Part shown: positions 63,267-64,000 of the stretch, in pieces
Position numbering within the stretch: position 1 is the stretch's first letter
Layout of the letters: each line of letters begins with the position of its first letter
Origin: Psychromonas ingrahamii 37
GTDB lineage: Bacteria; Pseudomonadota; Gammaproteobacteria; Enterobacterales; Psychromonadaceae
Direction: 5' to 3'
NCBI RefSeq assembly: GCF_000015285.1
Contig: NC_008709.1
Coordinates: 1,674,001 to 1,738,000, forward strand
Length of the DNA: 64,000 nt
The notes under the pieces: generated by a model
Seen by the model: only the letters and a program-made list of their open reading frames with translations
The model's database searches: none
Told to the model about the DNA's origin: nothing
Made by a program: the position numbers and the translations under genes

Positions 63267-64000
63267 ATGCTGACGCAACCACTAAAATATTATTCACAGT
63301 CTACTTTTGAGCGTATTTGTGCGAAGGCAAAAGAGGTTGAAACCCCCTTTGTCATCATAGACAGTGCCACTGTTGAAGATCATTTTGATGCATTGAGGAA
63401 CAATTTTCCCTGGGCGGAAATCTATTATGCTTTAAAGGCAAATCCTGCTCATGAAATTATTGATATTGTTAATAATAAAGAGGGGGGATTTGATCTTGCC
63501 TCTACCTATGAGCTTGACCGGGTAATCTCCCATGGTACTGATCCGGATCTTATCAGTTATGGCAATACCATCAAAAAACGGGCAGATATTAAATATTTTT
63601 ATGATGCCGGCATAAGAATGTTTGTTACTGATTCAGATGCTGATCTGGCCAATATTGCCGCCATGGCGCCCGGTGCTAAAGTTTACGTCCGTATTCTTAC
63701 GGAAGGCAACTTGACCGCTGACTGGCCGCTGTCGCGTAAATTTGGCTGCCAGCCTGATATGGCAATGGATCTTCTGGTCAAAGCTCAAAAACTGGGTTTA
63801 GAACCTTATGGTGTTTCATTTCATGTCGGCTCGCAACAACGTGATATTGGTGCCTGGGATGGGGCGATTGCGACGGTGAAAGTTATTTTTGAACGTCTTA
63901 AATCAGAAAATAATATTGAATTACAGATGATTAATATGGGGGGAGGTTTTCCTGCTCAGTATATTCATCAGACTAATACTTTAGCAGTCTATGCGGCAGA
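63267..64000 (+). CDS. PLP-dependent ornithine/lysine-type decarboxylase (type III fold), N-terminal part
   Basis: About 244 residues are present before the window ends. The PLP-binding Lys is in WAEIYYALKANPAHEIIDIV (about residue 56), and the barrel continues with GGFDLASTYELDRVISHG, the phosphate-facing PYGVSFHVGSQQRDIGAWD and INMGGGFPAQY, the Gly-rich PLP phosphate loop. This is the alanine-racemase-fold decarboxylase family that includes ornithine, lysine/ornithine and carboxynorspermidine decarboxylases in polyamine synthesis. The substrate cannot be fixed from the visible part. AAGGAG lies five bases before the ATG. Confidence 0.9.
   Translation, partial: MLTQPLKYYSQSTFERICAKAKEVETPFVIIDSATVEDHFDALRNNFPWAEIYYALKANPAHEIIDIVNNKEGGFDLASTYELDRVISHGTDPDLISYGNTIKKRADIKYFYDAGIRMFVTDSDADLANIAAMAPGAKVYVRILTEGNLTADWPLSRKFGCQPDMAMDLLVKAQKLGLEPYGVSFHVGSQQRDIGAWDGAIATVKVIFERLKSENNIELQMINMGGGFPAQYIHQTNTLAVYAA

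Overview
The window looks like the chromosome of a marine, probably cold-adapted gammaproteobacterium. The evidence is low GC, a pheS-pheT-ihfA block, and small families common in Vibrio, Shewanella, Psychromonas and their relatives (DUF2987, DUF3389, DUF4250, DUF3081-like). A Psychromonas-like host is an inference; no rRNA or species marker is present.

Layout. 1-3510: 3' part of a group-2 Mrp Na+/H+ antiporter operon (minus strand, mrpA-B fusion, mrpC, start of mrpD). 3875-7290: mobile-element debris: an IS630-family element, a methyltransferase, the 3' end of a group II intron, a broken tyrosine recombinase and a tiny Gly/Ser/Pro-rich gene. 8001-10088: PsiE-like protein, Ca2+/Na+ exchanger and a UPF0316 protein with a probable AUU start. 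10366-34359: a large copper-resistance island holding CusCBA-type efflux, Met-rich periplasmic proteins, a two-component system whose kinase is frameshifted, ScsB/ScsD/ScsC disulfide proteins, a CueR-type promoter present twice, CopA ATPase, a cupredoxin, a CueR-like regulator with a damaged start, DUF411 and DsbC scraps, cytochrome c and CopC/CopD. 34706-36736: MarC and YjiH membrane proteins. 37236-41735: a small chromosomal integron (intI, attI region, two cassettes, two attC sites) with an IS1182-family element in the first attC core. 42601-46948: a type I-F CRISPR effector operon (csy1-csy2-csy3-cas6f) behind a decayed cas3-like tail, followed by one degenerate repeat and no array, cas1 or working cas3. 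47233-64000: mostly core genes (FAH-family protein, pheS, pheT, ihfA, cobB, thiamine-kinase-like, gph, dGTPase, ogt, start of a type III PLP decarboxylase) with degenerate AraC and GNAT genes and short repeats.

How the parts work together. The copper island covers removal from the cytosol (CopA), the periplasm (CusCBA), periplasmic binding (Met-rich proteins, CopC, cupredoxin) and repair of copper-damaged disulfides (Scs). Two of its regulators carry length changes in short repeats: an A-run in the kinase and an 8-bp duplication at the MerR start. The region from 37 to 47 kb is an accessory zone next to pheST. The I-F effector complex there has an intact Cas6f active site, yet no visible spacer source and no helper nuclease in the window.
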